Origin: Sthenelais limicola
Lineage: Eukaryota; Annelida; Polychaeta; Phyllodocida; Sigalionidae
DNA length: 64,000 nucleotides
Direction: 5' to 3'
Assembly (NCBI GenBank): GCA_942159475.1
Contig: OW804096.1
Location: forward strand, 10,775,871-10,839,870
Below are positions 23,220 through 34,794 of this stretch, piece after piece (position 1 is the stretch's first letter; each line of letters begins with the position of its first letter). The position numbers and the translations under genes were made by a program. Below the pieces are notes generated by a model. The model was not told where the DNA came from and did no database searches. It saw nothing but the letters and a program-made list of their open reading frames with translations.

Positions 23220-23577
23220 GGGGATTTGTATAGCTGCCACTTTGAATCTTGATTTGCATGGAATTATGAGACTATTGGTATGGTATACAATCTATAGAAC
23301 TCAATCCATATTCAGCATGGAGCATTTATCAGTCCTCTGCTGTCAATATCCATGTATTATATATGATTACATCACACAAGCCTCCACCTTTCCTATCATG
23401 CATTTGGTTTTCATGGATCATTTACAAACCTGCGGTATTGGTGAAAACGTTCTTGCAATTTGATAAAAAAATCTTTCCAATTATTTGTATGTTGGATTTC
23501 AACAGAATCCATACCGTGATCCACTGTACATACGAGACATGTGGCACATGCAAATCATGTGGCACATGCAAATCCCC
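23220..23577 (+). mobile_element. Family D MITE, copy D5
   Basis: 358 bp, ends GGGGATTTGTA and ATGCAAATCCCC, with TA flanks. A 17-bp stretch (GTGGCACATGCAAATC) near the right end is duplicated, which explains the extra length. Confidence 0.78.
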
Positions 23578-23677
23578 TATTGTGGACAATTTCAGGGCTA
23601 CAACCTGTCCCACATATCGCACATGTCACGTCATATAACATTCACCCAGCATTAAGAATTGTCTCTTGTCTCATGTC

Positions 23678-24838
23678 CTACCACCTATTCACCTACCACC
23701 TATTCACCTACCACCTATTCACCTACCACCTATTCACCTACCACCTATTCACCTACCACCTACTGCCTACCACCTACCATCTACCTACCTACCACCTACC
23801 ACCTATTCACCTACCACCTACCACCTATTCACCTACCACCTATTCGCCTACCACCTATTCACCTACCACCTATTCACCTACCACCTATTCACCTACCACC
23901 TACCACCTATTCACCTACCACCTATTCACCTACCACCTATTCACCTACCACCTATTCACCTACCACCTATTCACCTACCACCTATTCACCTATTCACCTA
24001 CCACCTATTCACCTACCACCTACCACCTACCACCTATTCACCTACCACCTATTCACCTACCACCTATTCACCTATTCACCTACCACCTACCACCTACCAC
24101 CTACCACCTACCACCTACCAATTACCACCTACCACCTACCACATACCACCTACCACCTACCACCTACCACCTATTCACCTACCACCTATTCACCTACCAC
24201 CTATTCACCTACCACCTATTCACCTACCACCTACCACCTATTCACCTACCACCTATTCACCTACCACCTACCACCTATTCACCTACCACCTATTCACCTA
24301 CCACCTATACCACCTACCACCTACCGACTACCACCTACCACCTATTCACCTACCACCTATTCGCCTACCACCTATTCACCTACCACCTATTCACCTACCA
24401 CCTACCACCTACCACCTACCACCTACCACCTATTCACCTACCACCTATTCACCTACCACCTATTCACCTACCACCTTTTCACCTACCACCTATTCACCTA
24501 CCACCTATTCACCTACCACCTATTCACCTACCACCTATTCACCTACCACCTATTCGCCTACCACCTATTCACCTACCACCTATTCACCTACCACCTATTC
24601 ACCTACCACCTATTCACCTACCACCTACCACCTATTCACCTACCACCTATTCACCTACCACATATTCACCTACCACCTATTCGCCTACCACCTATTCACC
24701 TACCACCTACCACCTACCACCTATTCACCTACCACCTATTCACCTACCACCTACCACCTACCACCTATTCACCTACCACCTATTCACCTACCACCTACCG
24801 TCTACCACCACCACCTACCACCTATTCACCTACCACCT
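23678..24838 (+). repeat. Minisatellite of 7-bp CTACCAC and 8-bp CTATTCAC words
   Basis: The 1.16-kb array is an irregular string of two words, CTACCAC (7 bp) and CTATTCAC (8 bp), most often alternating to give a 15-bp unit, with runs of the 7-bp word and occasional doubled 8-bp words. Rare single-base variants (CTATTCGC, CTTTTCAC, CATACCAC) mark positions. Neither word creates a stop in any plus frame, so three overlapping 429-445-codon ORFs exist with Tyr/His/Pro/Thr repeats; these are treated as artefacts. Confidence 0.95.
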
Positions 24839-24839
24839 C

Positions 24840-25315
24840 ATCATCACCACCACTTCATCATCACCTTTGTACGAGTAATTCACATTTTAAAGCGTTTCGT
24901 CGGTCTGATAAGTGTCCTCGAAAGCGAGGATCGATATATACTAGCGCTGTTATAATACCATAATTGTTATTACAGCTATATGCAATTAATGATATAGAAT
25001 GGTGTCAATGCAACCCCCCTATTTGACTGACTGGAAGATGACTTCGGTCAGATATTTGCACACCATTTGTACAAATAACTTGGACAAATGACGGAATATT
25101 TCAACTCAATTGATGTGCTCGCTAATCACATACAATAGGATTATCAGAAGTGCCAAATATTTACCAATCAAATTCAGGGAATTGCTGATTTCCTTCTGCC
25201 AGATACCAGGTTGTCAGTGCCATTAGGAGAATTACTTCAGATACTGATTTAGAAAGTCTGTTCAATTCTAATTGACCATGAAAGTCGTTGATAGCTGTAT
25301 TGTTTATCTGTATAA
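24840..25315. other. No recognised feature
   Basis: Sequence following the minisatellite with no recognised repeat or ORF. Confidence 0.4.
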
Positions 25316-25550
25316 GGGCCAGATTTTCAGAAAATGTACAATTGGCAGCTGCACACCTTTAGTAAATTCTGCTAGATGAAGCTGCAATTTGGTCAATACT
25401 TGGTAAATTCGAGTATATTCGGCATTGCATTGATTCTAGCAATCTGTTTGGTTAGGTTGAACTGTATTTTGAACTTTATTTTCGTCTGAAATTTGGGTTC
25501 TTTGAGAAGATTGGGGAAGTTGAATTGTACATTTTCTAAGAATCTGACCC
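25316..25550 (+). mobile_element. Family A MITE, copy A13
   Basis: 235 bp, termini GGGCCAG and CTGACCC, flanks ATAA and ACAA. Confidence 0.83.
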
Positions 25551-25654
25551 ACAAGCTCCTTCATCGTTTTCCCCTTGTTTCCGCCTCTCACATATGACAC
25601 ATACATTGGATATCTAATGGGACGTTTAGTATAATGTATCAGTAGGATATTAAT

Positions 25655-25690
25655 GGTGAAGGCAAAATGTACATTTTCTTACAGCCTGAC
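25655..25690 (+). mobile_element. Family A MITE right-end fragment
   Basis: GGTGAAGGCAAAATGTACAT followed by a degenerate CCTGAC end; only about 35 bp remain. Confidence 0.5.
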
Positions 25691-25752
25691 TGATATATAA
25701 TATATATCTTTTGGGGGCACCCTCTATACATGTAGTCTCATAGTAGACATAT

Positions 25753-25915
25753 GGGTCAGATTTTGGGAAAATGTACAATTGGCAGCTGTACATCTTTAGT
25801 AAATTCTGCTAAATGAATCTGCAATGTGGTCAATACTAGGTAAATTCGAGTATATTCGGCATTGCATTGGTTCTAGCAATCGGTTAGGTTAGATTGAACT
25901 TACTAAATCTTACCC
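25753..25915 (+). mobile_element. Family A MITE, copy A14, internally deleted
   Basis: 163 bp with ATAT on both sides. The left half is normal; the right half lacks most of the interior and ends in CTTACCC. Confidence 0.75.
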
Positions 25916-26124
25916 ATATATGTGACAGTGCGTACACATTAAATCTTGCAGCTCATATGTATGCAAAGATTAAAATCTGTGTGCATTCATGATTTGACCC
26001 ATGGGTTACCACTTGGCCCTCTATCATATATTATACGTTAATTGAACTTTGGTGATTCTGATCACTGATACGCATTCTCTGTTTGCACACACAAATCAAA
26101 ACGGGCAAATATTGGTCAACATTA

Positions 26125-26310
26125 CTCAAGTCCTCATCTTTCCCATCATGCATTTGGTTTTCATAGATGATTATCAAAAGCTATGGTTTTGGCGAAACCA
26201 TTCTTACAATTTTCGATAAAATATTGTCAAATATTCGTATGTCAAATTTCAACAGAATCAATCCCAGCATGCACCGCAGTAGACATGCGCAGTGAGACAT
26301 GTAAATCCTC
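26125..26310 (+). mobile_element. Family D MITE, copy D6, 5'-truncated
   Basis: Keeps CATCATGCATTTGGTTTTCA to GTAAATCCTC followed by TA; the left half is absent. Confidence 0.7.
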
Positions 26311-26555
26311 TATTGCCAATGTGCACAAAAGGAGCTCGAGCATTTGGCATTTTCGTAACACCTTTGTCAGAATGAAGTAAATGTCAGATACAGTAATATT
26401 TTCCCGACCAACAGATATTATATATCATGGTTAATCAGAGATCGATTACAAAGATTCTGGAGAAGTTTCTGAAATTTCACAGTTCAAGCCTGAGAAAACC
26501 AAATATATCTGCTTGCATGGATACATGTACATTATCGTCACATGTGGGCTAAAAT

Positions 26556-26959
26556 GTGATGTGTTTCAGGAAAATGAGTCACAAGTCGCAAAAACGATAT
26601 TTTTCAAAGTGTTTTATTCACAAGTTTTCTTTGTTGGAACTTTATCATTCTCGGAGGGGTTAGGTGCTGTTAGTAGCATGAACACATGTACCAAATGCAA
26701 GATTGCGGATTCAATATATCCCTGCATTTCTAAGGTCATCCTATGGAGTCTATTGAGATACTGTACTAGAAACTGTCCACTAAAAAGTATTGCAACTTTT
26801 TTTAAAAAAACCAAAATATCAAACATAAAAGATAGAAATACTTATTAGATGTCCTTCATAATTATCATCATTGGAATCGGCTTGATCTCATCTTTTCCAA
26901 TATAATAATATCAATATTCATGTTTTGCGACTTGTGACTCATTTTCTTAAACACATCAC
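26556..26959 (+). mobile_element. Family B MITE, copy B6
   Basis: 404 bp, termini GTGATGTGTTTCAGGAAAAT and TTAAACACATCAC, flanks AAAT and ATAT. Confidence 0.82.
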
Positions 26960-27243
26960 ATATTATAGATCCAATTGCGGATATAATTGCGCCTGGAATG
27001 TTGATGTTTCTGCTGCCACAAAGTCATACTCCAAGCTGCGCAAAATACCGGGCAAAGCAAACACGGATAGGTCCGAATCCCTGCCATATACAAATAACAG
27101 AAAGGAAATCCATTTTCGAGCCAATACCCAGGGATAGAGAACAACAAGGAATGGCAAGAGGCAATGTGGGGAGTGCTTTGTTATTCATGGAGACTGAATG
27201 GGGAAGGTATGTATTGCATGGGCGGGGGGTATGGGATGTATTA

Positions 27244-27478
27244 GGGTCAGATTTTCCGAAATTGTACAATTCACCTTCACCAATCCTCTTAAATTACCCA
27301 TATTTCAGACGAAAATAAAGTTCAAAATACAGTTCGACCTAACCAAACAGATTGCTAGAATCAATGCAATGCTGAATATACTCGAATTTACCTAGTATTG
27401 ACCAAATTGCAGCCTAATTTAGCAGAGTTTACTAAATATGTACATCTGCCAATTGTACATTTTCTGAAAATTTGACCC
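27244..27478 (-). mobile_element. Family A MITE, copy A15, between 34-bp direct repeats
   Basis: 235 bp with termini GGGTCAG and TTGACCC. It lies between two near-identical 34-bp sequences (27210-27243 and 27480-27513, TGTATTGCATGGGCGGG...), far longer than the 4-bp duplication of the family. Confidence 0.82.
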
Positions 27479-27601
27479 ATGTATTGCATGGGCGGGAGGT
27501 ATGGGATGTATTACTGTATGGGTTCAGTGTAAGGTCTTGGTAAAGCATTGCTGCTATGATTACATTCTGTGTTCGGAACGCAGCTAAGCTCTTTGTATCA
27601 A

Positions 27602-27841
27602 CATTGATATATGTGTGTGTTTCTCTGTACGTTAACATACAGCACATATTGCCACTTGTTTAGACATTACCTTACGTCTTGCATTGATATATGTGTGTGT
27701 TTCTCTGTACGTTACCATACAGCACATATTGCCACTTGTTTAGACATTACCTTACGTCTTGCATTGATATATGTGTCTGTTTCTCTGTACGTTAACATAC
27801 AGCACATATTGCCACTTGTTTAGACATTACCTTACATCTTG
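27602..27841 (+). repeat. Tandem repeat, 3 x 80 bp
   Basis: Three copies of an 80-bp unit (starts at 27602, 27682 and 27762) that differ at only a few positions. A 70-codon ORF across it is a by-product. Confidence 0.92.
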
Positions 27842-27899
27842 ATTTACATTAAAGAGCAATAGGTCAAACCAAGAAAGGTACACTGTTTTGGATACAATA

Positions 27900-28510
27900 G
27901 GGAGATTTAGCAGCAACCACAACGCACCAACACAACACTAAGGCATCCACTAACTACAAGTACATTATTACTATTGTGGGGATATCCCGAGAGGCCTGCA
28001 ATGCAGATGCCCTCGGTCTAGCCCCTCTTGAGATATCCCCACAATAGTAATAATGTACTTAGCATTTATTGGACAGGTTGACGCACGGCGTGTAAGTAAA
28101 GAACAAGATCATAGATCGAGTTCTTTACTTATGCGTCCGTGTGTCAACGAGTTCTATAAGTTGATTATTATACATGCCTAATTTTGCATGTAAAACGTGG
28201 TTAATTAAAAAGATAATAATATAATTTACCATATCTGGTTTTCGTACAAGAGGAATATAACTTAGAAACAGGTGAAACGATCGAGGAAGAAAGCACTCGC
28301 TCCGGCAAACTTGCATCAGCAACCTTGTGTCGGCAAACTTGAGCCACCAAACTTGCATCGGCATGACAACGCGCTGGTAATGTACTAGTCCATTACCCTG
28401 TTACAAGTAATGAGCGGCTGTTGGGGCCTCGGTATTGAATGCGTGTAAAATAATAATAGTTAGTGGATGCGTTAGTGTTATGTTGGTGCGTTGTGGTTGC
28501 TAAATCTCCC
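27900..28510. mobile_element. Foldback element with 58-bp TIRs and nested hairpins
   Basis: The ends are GGGAGATTTAGCAGCAACCA and, inverted, GGGAGATTTAGCAACCACAA; the inverted match continues for about 58 bp. TA lies on both sides. Inside is a perfect 29-bp inverted repeat (27958-27986 and 28032-28060) around a loop with CTCGG and CCCGAG motifs, and another hairpin at about 28085-28140 (GTAAGTAAAGAAC and its complement). There is no coding capacity. TA flanks fit a Tc1/mariner-like or related element. Confidence 0.8.
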
Positions 28511-29143
28511 TAATGTTGGTCATTATGACGCAAGATATGCAAGATAAAACACAAGACGTGCAGGTTTAGATTGCACACCACCTCATTTCCACATCATGTG
28601 TTAGATATATAATTGTGAGCCTTTTTGGAAAGTTAATACTCTCCTTCCTTGGTTAATTTGCCTTGTTAAGCCAATCTCTGCTAGTAAGAAGCTGTTAGGG
28701 AAGGAATTTCCTATGCAGACACTGCTAACAACCATTCATACAGAAGGAACTTCCTACTCAAACAAGGAAAAATAGGTTAGTTTTTTAAGTAGGGATTGCC
28801 TATGTAACAGGTCCCTCTTTATGTCGGTGTTCCTCATGGAAGTCTGCAATCCCAGACAGACGTCCCCTTCTAAGCCAAGAAATTTCTTTTCATAAAAAAG
28901 CTTCGGGTTTTTATCTAAAAGCTTTCGTTGCCTTATTGTCTGGCTGTACTGATTATGTATGGGTTTTGTCAATTACAATGCAATTAAAACCGATTTAAAA
29001 GTTATAATTATGGTGAAATCATTTCCGTATAAACATACACAAAGGGCTAGTTTGGTTTTATTAAGCCACGTCCTTTTAAAAACATGTCCCTGTTATCAAA
29101 TTTGTAGGCCTATATAATGGCTAGTAAAAATATACATGTAATA
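28511..29143. other. No recognised feature
   Basis: No repeat family seen; a 72-codon minus ORF near 28754 has no recognisable motif. Confidence 0.4.
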
Positions 29144-29262
29144 GGAGATTTGCATGTGCCATTGCGCATGTCTGTCACAATGCATTTTGGGTTAGATTCT
29201 GATGAAATCTGAAATACAAATATTTGGCAACATTTTTATCGAAAATTGACATTGACAATCAC
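29144..29262 (-). mobile_element. Family D MITE fragment D7
   Basis: Keeps GGAGATTTGCATGTGCCA through the ATCGAAAATTG region, about 120 bp; the other end is absent. Confidence 0.7.
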
Positions 29263-29568
29263 ATATAATTTATTGAAAATGGCTTCTCAAATATGTAATG
29301 TCTCTCTGATTTGGTGCCCTTATATTGTTGCTTTATTGCGAATGTCACATGAATAAATGTTCCATGTTTTACACTGACTAGGATTTTGTCTCCATAATTA
29401 CTATTACTTGTGTGTAATCATAACACTTATGAAGTTGCTTTCCAAATTAAATCAGCCAAGAAATGTTAAACTAAGTTCAAAAACAAATGAAAAGTGCTGC
29501 TTTAGGATATTGTGGAATGCGGGTGTACACTGAAATGAGCAATTTAGAATAGGATGTTTTCCATACAT

Positions 29569-29803
29569 GAGTCAGATTTTCAGAAAATGTACAATTGGCA
29601 GCTGTACACATTTAGTAAATTCTGCTAAATTAGGCTGCAATTTGATCAATGCTAGGTAAATTTGAGTATATTCAGCATTGCATTGATTCTAGCAATCTGT
29701 TTTGTTAGGTTAAACTGTATTTTGAAAATTATTTTCGTCTGAAATGTGGGTTATTTGAGAAGATTGGCGAAGTTGAATTGTACATTTTCTGAAAATCCCA
29801 CCC
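29569..29803 (+). mobile_element. Family A MITE, copy A16
   Basis: 235 bp with perfect ACAT flanks; termini GAGTCAG and CCCACCC. Confidence 0.86.
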
Positions 29804-29864
29804 ACATATGACCATGCCCATTATGGCACAAGCAGGTAACAACTTGAAACATGGCAAAAGGAAC

Positions 29865-29936
29865 TGGAGATGCCGGGGATTGAACCCGGGGCCTCTCACA
29901 TGCAAAGCGAGCGCTCTACCGCTGAGCTACATCCCC
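29865..29936 (-). tRNA. tRNA-Ala (anticodon UGC)
   Basis: The minus strand folds as a complete cloverleaf: acceptor GGGGATG paired with CATCTCC, D arm with AGCTCAGCGGTAGAGC, anticodon arm CTCGC-TTTGCAT-GTGAG giving anticodon UGC, and T arm CCGGG-TTCAATC-CCCGG. The acceptor contains the G3-U70 wobble pair, the main identity element for alanyl-tRNA synthetase, and A73 is the discriminator. The internal A and B boxes for RNA polymerase III are intact. No intron is present and CCA is not encoded, as expected in animals. It is the only confident cellular gene in the window. Confidence 0.96.
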
Positions 29937-30116
29937 TCCTTGTCTAGGAACGAAAATATTATGCTTTTAGTGAAAGTCTGATTGACAGAAAATGGAGCCA
30001 TGAACAAATTGGGATAAAACAATAATTATATAGATCGTGCATCGTAATCACTTGTCAAATTTGACTATTAGGAATGCAATGCCATGCAGTTAATTCATCG
30101 GTGCATTCAAACATAT

Positions 30117-30275
30117 GTGGTGTGTTTTAAGAAAACGAGTCACAAGTCGCTAAAACTGGGGTGGGGGGCAAAGCCGATTCTAATGATGTTAAACATTAAG
30201 GACTTCTAAGAAGTGTTTCTATATCTTAAGTTTGATATGCTTTATGTTTTTTTAAAAAGTTTGCAATGTTTCTGA
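30117..30275 (-). mobile_element. Family B MITE, copy B7, truncated
   Basis: Left terminus GTGGTGTGTTTTAAG and about 160 bp of interior, ending in the TTTGCAATGTTTCT region; the right half is missing. Confidence 0.7.
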
Positions 30276-30366
30276 CTTGTCAGCTTTTAATTCTTTTAGT
30301 CCCTGCCAAAGGTGTTTATAAACTCTGGACCGTTCAAGATAAAAGACTAATAGTGTTTATTTACTC

Positions 30367-30455
30367 ACTGCCTTGAACAGTCCAGGGACTATTTAACAAC
30401 CCAAGGCAGAGACTAAAAGGATTAATAACCTCTATTTCCAGCCTGCTGTTGTGCT
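30367..30455 (+). repeat. Family G short dispersed repeat, copy 4
   Basis: Best-preserved copy: GTCCAGGGACTATTTAAC, GGCAGAGACTAAAAGG and ATTAATAACCTC in order. An inverted partner of its start (TGGACCGTTCAAG) lies at about 30325-30340. Confidence 0.4.
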
Positions 30456-30770
30456 GTATATAATACACCGAACAATGCACCATCAGCCCCTCAATGTCGG
30501 TCATTAATCCTTTAATAATGGCTCTGCTAGAAAGATTTATGTATTGTTAAATCTTTGACCCAATAAAACTCTTCAATTACGAGACTGTGACCGCACTACC
30601 GTGACCCCAGATAAGCTGATTGGTGCGTCTGGCTTAGTACCAAAGCTGCTCAATAGGTGTGTTGGCTGGCTAGACCAGCATCAGCGCCAATAGCCCATGT
30701 TTTCTATCTTCAGCAAGCAATCACTTGCATGGGCGATAATAGGGTCTTTACCTGTGCAACCTCCACATGT
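30456..30770. other. No recognised feature
   Basis: No ORF or repeat recognised. Confidence 0.4.
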
Positions 30771-30949
30771 TCCTGGGTAAGACCTTAAAGTGCCTTTCTG
30801 TCTCTTTTTCTCTGTCTCTCTCTCCCTTCTTCTCTATCCCTATTTCCTAGGTATGATCATAAACTGCCTCCCTCTCAGCTTTCCCGCCCTTGATATAACC
30901 ATCTTAAATGTGTGGATAAGGGCATAAAGCAACCAATCTCACTCACTCC
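30771..30949 (-). mobile_element. Family C SINE-like retroposon, copy C2, single unit
   Basis: About 179 bp with one TTTACGCCC-type unit (here ATGCCC), the purine-rich minus-strand segment and the CATACCCAGGA-like end (TTACCCAGGA). This gives the unamplified length of the family. No clear flanking duplication was found. Confidence 0.7.
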
Positions 30950-30989
30950 TAATATGCTTGTTGAAAATGTAAAAGAGCTAGACACATAA

Positions 30990-31004
30990 GGGTCAGATTT
31001 TCAG
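30990..31004 (+). mobile_element. Family A terminus remnant
   Basis: An exact GGGTCAGATTTTCAG with nothing else of family A following. It may be a deletion remnant. Confidence 0.55.
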
Positions 31005-31675
31005 CGTGGTCCCTTAAAAGGGATAGGTATTTTCATATCAACAACTTGGTTGGATTGACAACTGGAATAAACGGCGTCTCCGGAAATTGAAATTGACTAA
31101 ATCCAACTTAATCCAACCACAATACATGAGTTCCCTCCAATCAGGTCAAAATGAAAATTGCAGATGCCTCCTACACAAAACCATTTTCATTGATTAATTC
31201 TTTTCTTTAACACAAGTTTCAACATAAATACATTAATTTAAATCTGAACCCATACATTAATTTTCTTTTTTTCGCTTTTATTTGCCCTTCAAGACAACGC
31301 GCGAATTAATTTCTCTCATAATCCAAAAGAAAATGTTTAAGATTTCATGCATTGTCACAACAAAATAATATTCCACACTAATATTTAATTAAATCAACTC
31401 CAAATTCTATGATGAAGAACGTAAGAAAGGAAAACTCCAATCCTCAGATGAGACCAAAATCAGAAAGATTAGAAAAAAATATCAATCTTGATTTTGGAAT
31501 AAAATTGGAAACATCTTATGAGACTATTCAAAATTGTAGTGGGTGGAGAAATTAAAACTCTCGGCAGGGCAAGAAATGAATTGTTTTAGCACAGGTACAA
31601 CTCCTCATTTTCTCTAAGGGCCCCAAGGTGGAGCTGCTAGAGGTAAAACGTAATTAATATTATGAGGGTCAGATT
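31005..31675. other. No recognised feature
   Basis: No ORF of 60 codons in any frame and no repeat family recognised. Confidence 0.45.
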
Positions 31676-31902
31676 TTCAGAAAATGCACAATTCATCTTC
31701 ACCAATCCTCTCAAATAACCCAAATTTCAGACGAAAATAAAGTTCAAAATGCAGTTCAATCTAACCAAACAGATTGTTAGAATCAATGTAATGCCAAATA
31801 TACTCGAATTTACCTTGTATTGACCAGATTCCAGCTTAATTTAGCTTAATTTACTAAATGTGTACAGCTGCCAATTGTACATTTTCTGAAAATGTCTGAC
31901 TC
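31676..31902 (-). mobile_element. Family A MITE, copy A17
   Basis: 227 bp with perfect ATGA flanks; termini GGGTCAG and CTGACTC. Confidence 0.85.
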
Positions 31903-33590
31903 ATGAGTGCTTGTAGAAGGTTGAATTTTATCCTCATGACGGCCACATTTTATATATAAGAAGAGGCTGTTTCATAACAACGAGATTTGTTTCTTCGAAT
32001 TTTTAAGGCAGGTAAAATCTGCGGTCAAGCGGTCAAGCGGTCAAGGATAGTGCTACGGCCAAATGCACATAAATGAGTTTAGGTTGTGGAAAGAGTTTTA
32101 TTTCAACTTGTAACACAGGGATTTTGCCACGATAAATGTTTTTTAAATGCTCTCGTCGGTTGGAGCCCATTGTCTTAGAATGTATTTTTTCTTGTTTCTG
32201 TTAATAGAGGGCCGAGGCCTAGCACCAATATTGATACAGAGCGTTGTAACCTTTTTTTAGACCGCTCTGTAACTGAAAGCTTGTCTAACTATATGAATAA
32301 AGACCAAGTGTTGGGGGGAAAATATTAGGAGTGTTTTACCATCTGCTTCAGTTAGTTAACAACAATTTGGATTTCCCCTATTATTCAAACAACTATCACG
32401 AATAAAAGTGGTTCTCGCAGGAGGGCATGTGAACTAGAAAATATTGAATTCCCAGTACAAAGAAACAATACTATTAAAGAGGTATTCAAATCCTTTAGAT
32501 TACATATTCTTATATTTAATGCTTTGTCAAATGTACCAATTCTAACACATTTCACTATGTAGGATATGTGTTTACCAAATTTCGTATGGTTGACAGCAAT
32601 TTAGATATCACATCCTTGAAGAAATAAATTGGCTTGAATATAATTATGTGATTTAGGTTCACTGTAAATACGTAATAGACTGCAATATAAAATGGAAACT
32701 ATATATAACTACATCAAGCTCACACTGCCATGAAATATTCTGGGGAAAAACCGTTAAAAAGCATCTTATTAATGTCAAACTAAGTCAGCTCCAGAAGGCT
32801 AAAATACATATTTCATCCAAGACTAGAAAAAACATCGCCAAATATGCCCTGTTTACCTCTCCGTTATTACCAAATGTTTCCCGAGAGGAAATCAGAATGG
32901 AAAATCAATTTAATTTTAACAGGCGGCCTCCCAAGATAACCAAGATTTTATACTACTTTCTCATCCTCTCCAAAACGAGGCTGCCGCTGCAGACGACATC
33001 TACCACGTGGTTTGATTTATGGAAGCATCAAGCTTGAAAACGAGGCTCCAGCGGCGGTGAGCGATAATAGGCTAAAATCCCATACACACATCAGTACATT
33101 TCAGCGCTGTTGGAAGAGGGCGCTACGTAAACGGTCTGTGATGGCAACATAACCACTGGTATGCTTTTTAAATTGGAATTTAATCGAGGGAATCGCTTTT
33201 CGAACACATCCATTATTTCAGCACTGTGGATCGGGAAAGTAATCCATTAGAAATCCGGAAGACGGCGTGGCAATGAAGGGAAGGGAACTCAATCAAAATG
33301 CTAATAATTGTATCCTGCCCTCCCATTGGTCGATACATATGAGATGGGGGACTGATGGGGAGTTAGTACCCTCTAATCGAAGGGAATTCATCACAATTCA
33401 TCATTTGATATTTCGTTTATATTTAAATGAATAGCAGGTGAATATTTATTCTAAATGCAATTGTTCTATGTCATTTTAATTTCCTACAGAACTTGTAGAA
33501 AACTCGACCATTGAACCAATCTATGTATTTATGGAATTGAAAATAAAGATACATGCATAGTATATTAATATAACAAAAAGATTAAGATAA
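31903..33590. other. Longest element-poor stretch; no gene recognised
   Basis: This 1.7-kb segment carries no family member and no ORF of 60 codons. A 9-bp motif GCGGTCAAG is repeated three times near 32020-32045. The part at about 32930-33170 is less AT-rich, with two GAAAACGAGGCT-type repeats and a CACGTG E-box near 33005, so it could be regulatory; there is no direct evidence. Confidence 0.4.
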
Positions 33591-33702
33591 AAGGGCCTAA
33601 TCCACCAAGCCGATTCTCATGCGATTTTGCGCCGCAGAGGACTCTTTTGCACTAAAGTCTGTGAGAATCGCATGAGACTCGGCTTAGTGGACTAAGGCCT
33701 TT
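33591..33702. mobile_element. Short foldback MITE of 112 bp
   Basis: Arms of about 36 bp (33591-33626 and 33666-33702) match with a few differences; both contain TCTCATGCGATT at the inner end. Single copy in the window, with an unclear target duplication. Confidence 0.75.
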
Positions 33703-33903
33703 AGAGTTGAATAGAGACAACTTTGCAACCCTGTCGCAAGCGTTTCTTACTCAAGTCACGGGTAATCCCACCACAAGGGTATACCACCCATGCCTTAAAA
33801 ATTGTTTTTTGATTTAGCTTCTATAATAAAAGTTAAGTACCAAAGGTTGGTCAACGACTACCCTCGCGCCCCACCCCAGACACCCCCAAACACCTCCCTA
33901 TTC

Positions 33904-34498
33904 ATCATCCTGGGTAAGACCATAATGTGCCTTTCTGTCTCTTTTTCTCTGTCTCTTTCTCCCTTCTTCTCTATCTCTATTTCCGGGGTATGATCATAAA
34001 CTGCCTCCCTCTCAACTCTCCTGCCCTTGATATAACCATTTTAAATTTGTTGATAAGGGCGTAAAGCAACCAATCTAAATCACTCACCTTTCTGTCTCTT
34101 TTCCTCTGTCTCTCTCTCTCTCCCTTCTTCTCTATCTCTATTTCCTGGGTATGATCATAAACTGCCTCCCTCTCAGCTCTCCCGCCCTTGATATACCGTA
34201 ACCATATTAAATGTGTTGATAAGGGCGTAAAGCAACCAATCTCACTCACTCACTCCCTCTCAGCTCTTCCGCCCCTGATATAACCATATTAAATGTGTTG
34301 ATAAGGGCGTAAAGCAACCAATCTCACTCACTCACTCCCTCTCAGCTCTCCCGCCCTTGATATAACCATATTAAATGTGTTGATAAGGGCGTCAAGCAAC
34401 CAATCTCACTCACTCACTCACTCACTCAGCTCTCCCGCCCTTGATATAACCATATTAAATGTGTTGATAAGGGTGTAACCAATCTTACTCACTCACCT
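33904..34498 (-). mobile_element. Family C SINE-like retroposon, copy C3, internally amplified
   Basis: Flanked by a perfect 12-bp direct repeat (ACCTCCCTATTC at 33892-33903 and 34499-34510). It contains about five TTTACGCCC-type units and two purine-rich minus-strand segments, so both parts of the element were amplified. Confidence 0.8.
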
Positions 34499-34794
34499 AC
34501 CTCCCTATTCCTAGACCCCGTTCTCCCTACAAACCTCCTCCACCCCCGCAGATTCCCCGCAAGTCCTCTCCAAGTTATCTCCTGGCCTACTGCGTAGCTA
34601 TTACACGCTACACAGGGTTTTAATGTAAAGAGTGTATTGCTTAGGAAATAGGCGTCCATTAAGACTAAATGACGTCCCATTAAAATGGTTCAGCATAACT
34701 CCATTGATGTAAAATAGATGTGTTAAGAAATAACATGTAAAAGGACTAAGACAAACACATCTGTTAATGTCTGTGGACGTTCGCTTAATTAATA

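Noticed and set aside
23541..24963. Three overlapping ORFs of 429-445 codons rich in Tyr, His, Pro and Thr
   Set aside because: They are open only because the 7- and 8-bp minisatellite words contain no stop in any plus frame; all three frames are open at once and one starts with GTG.
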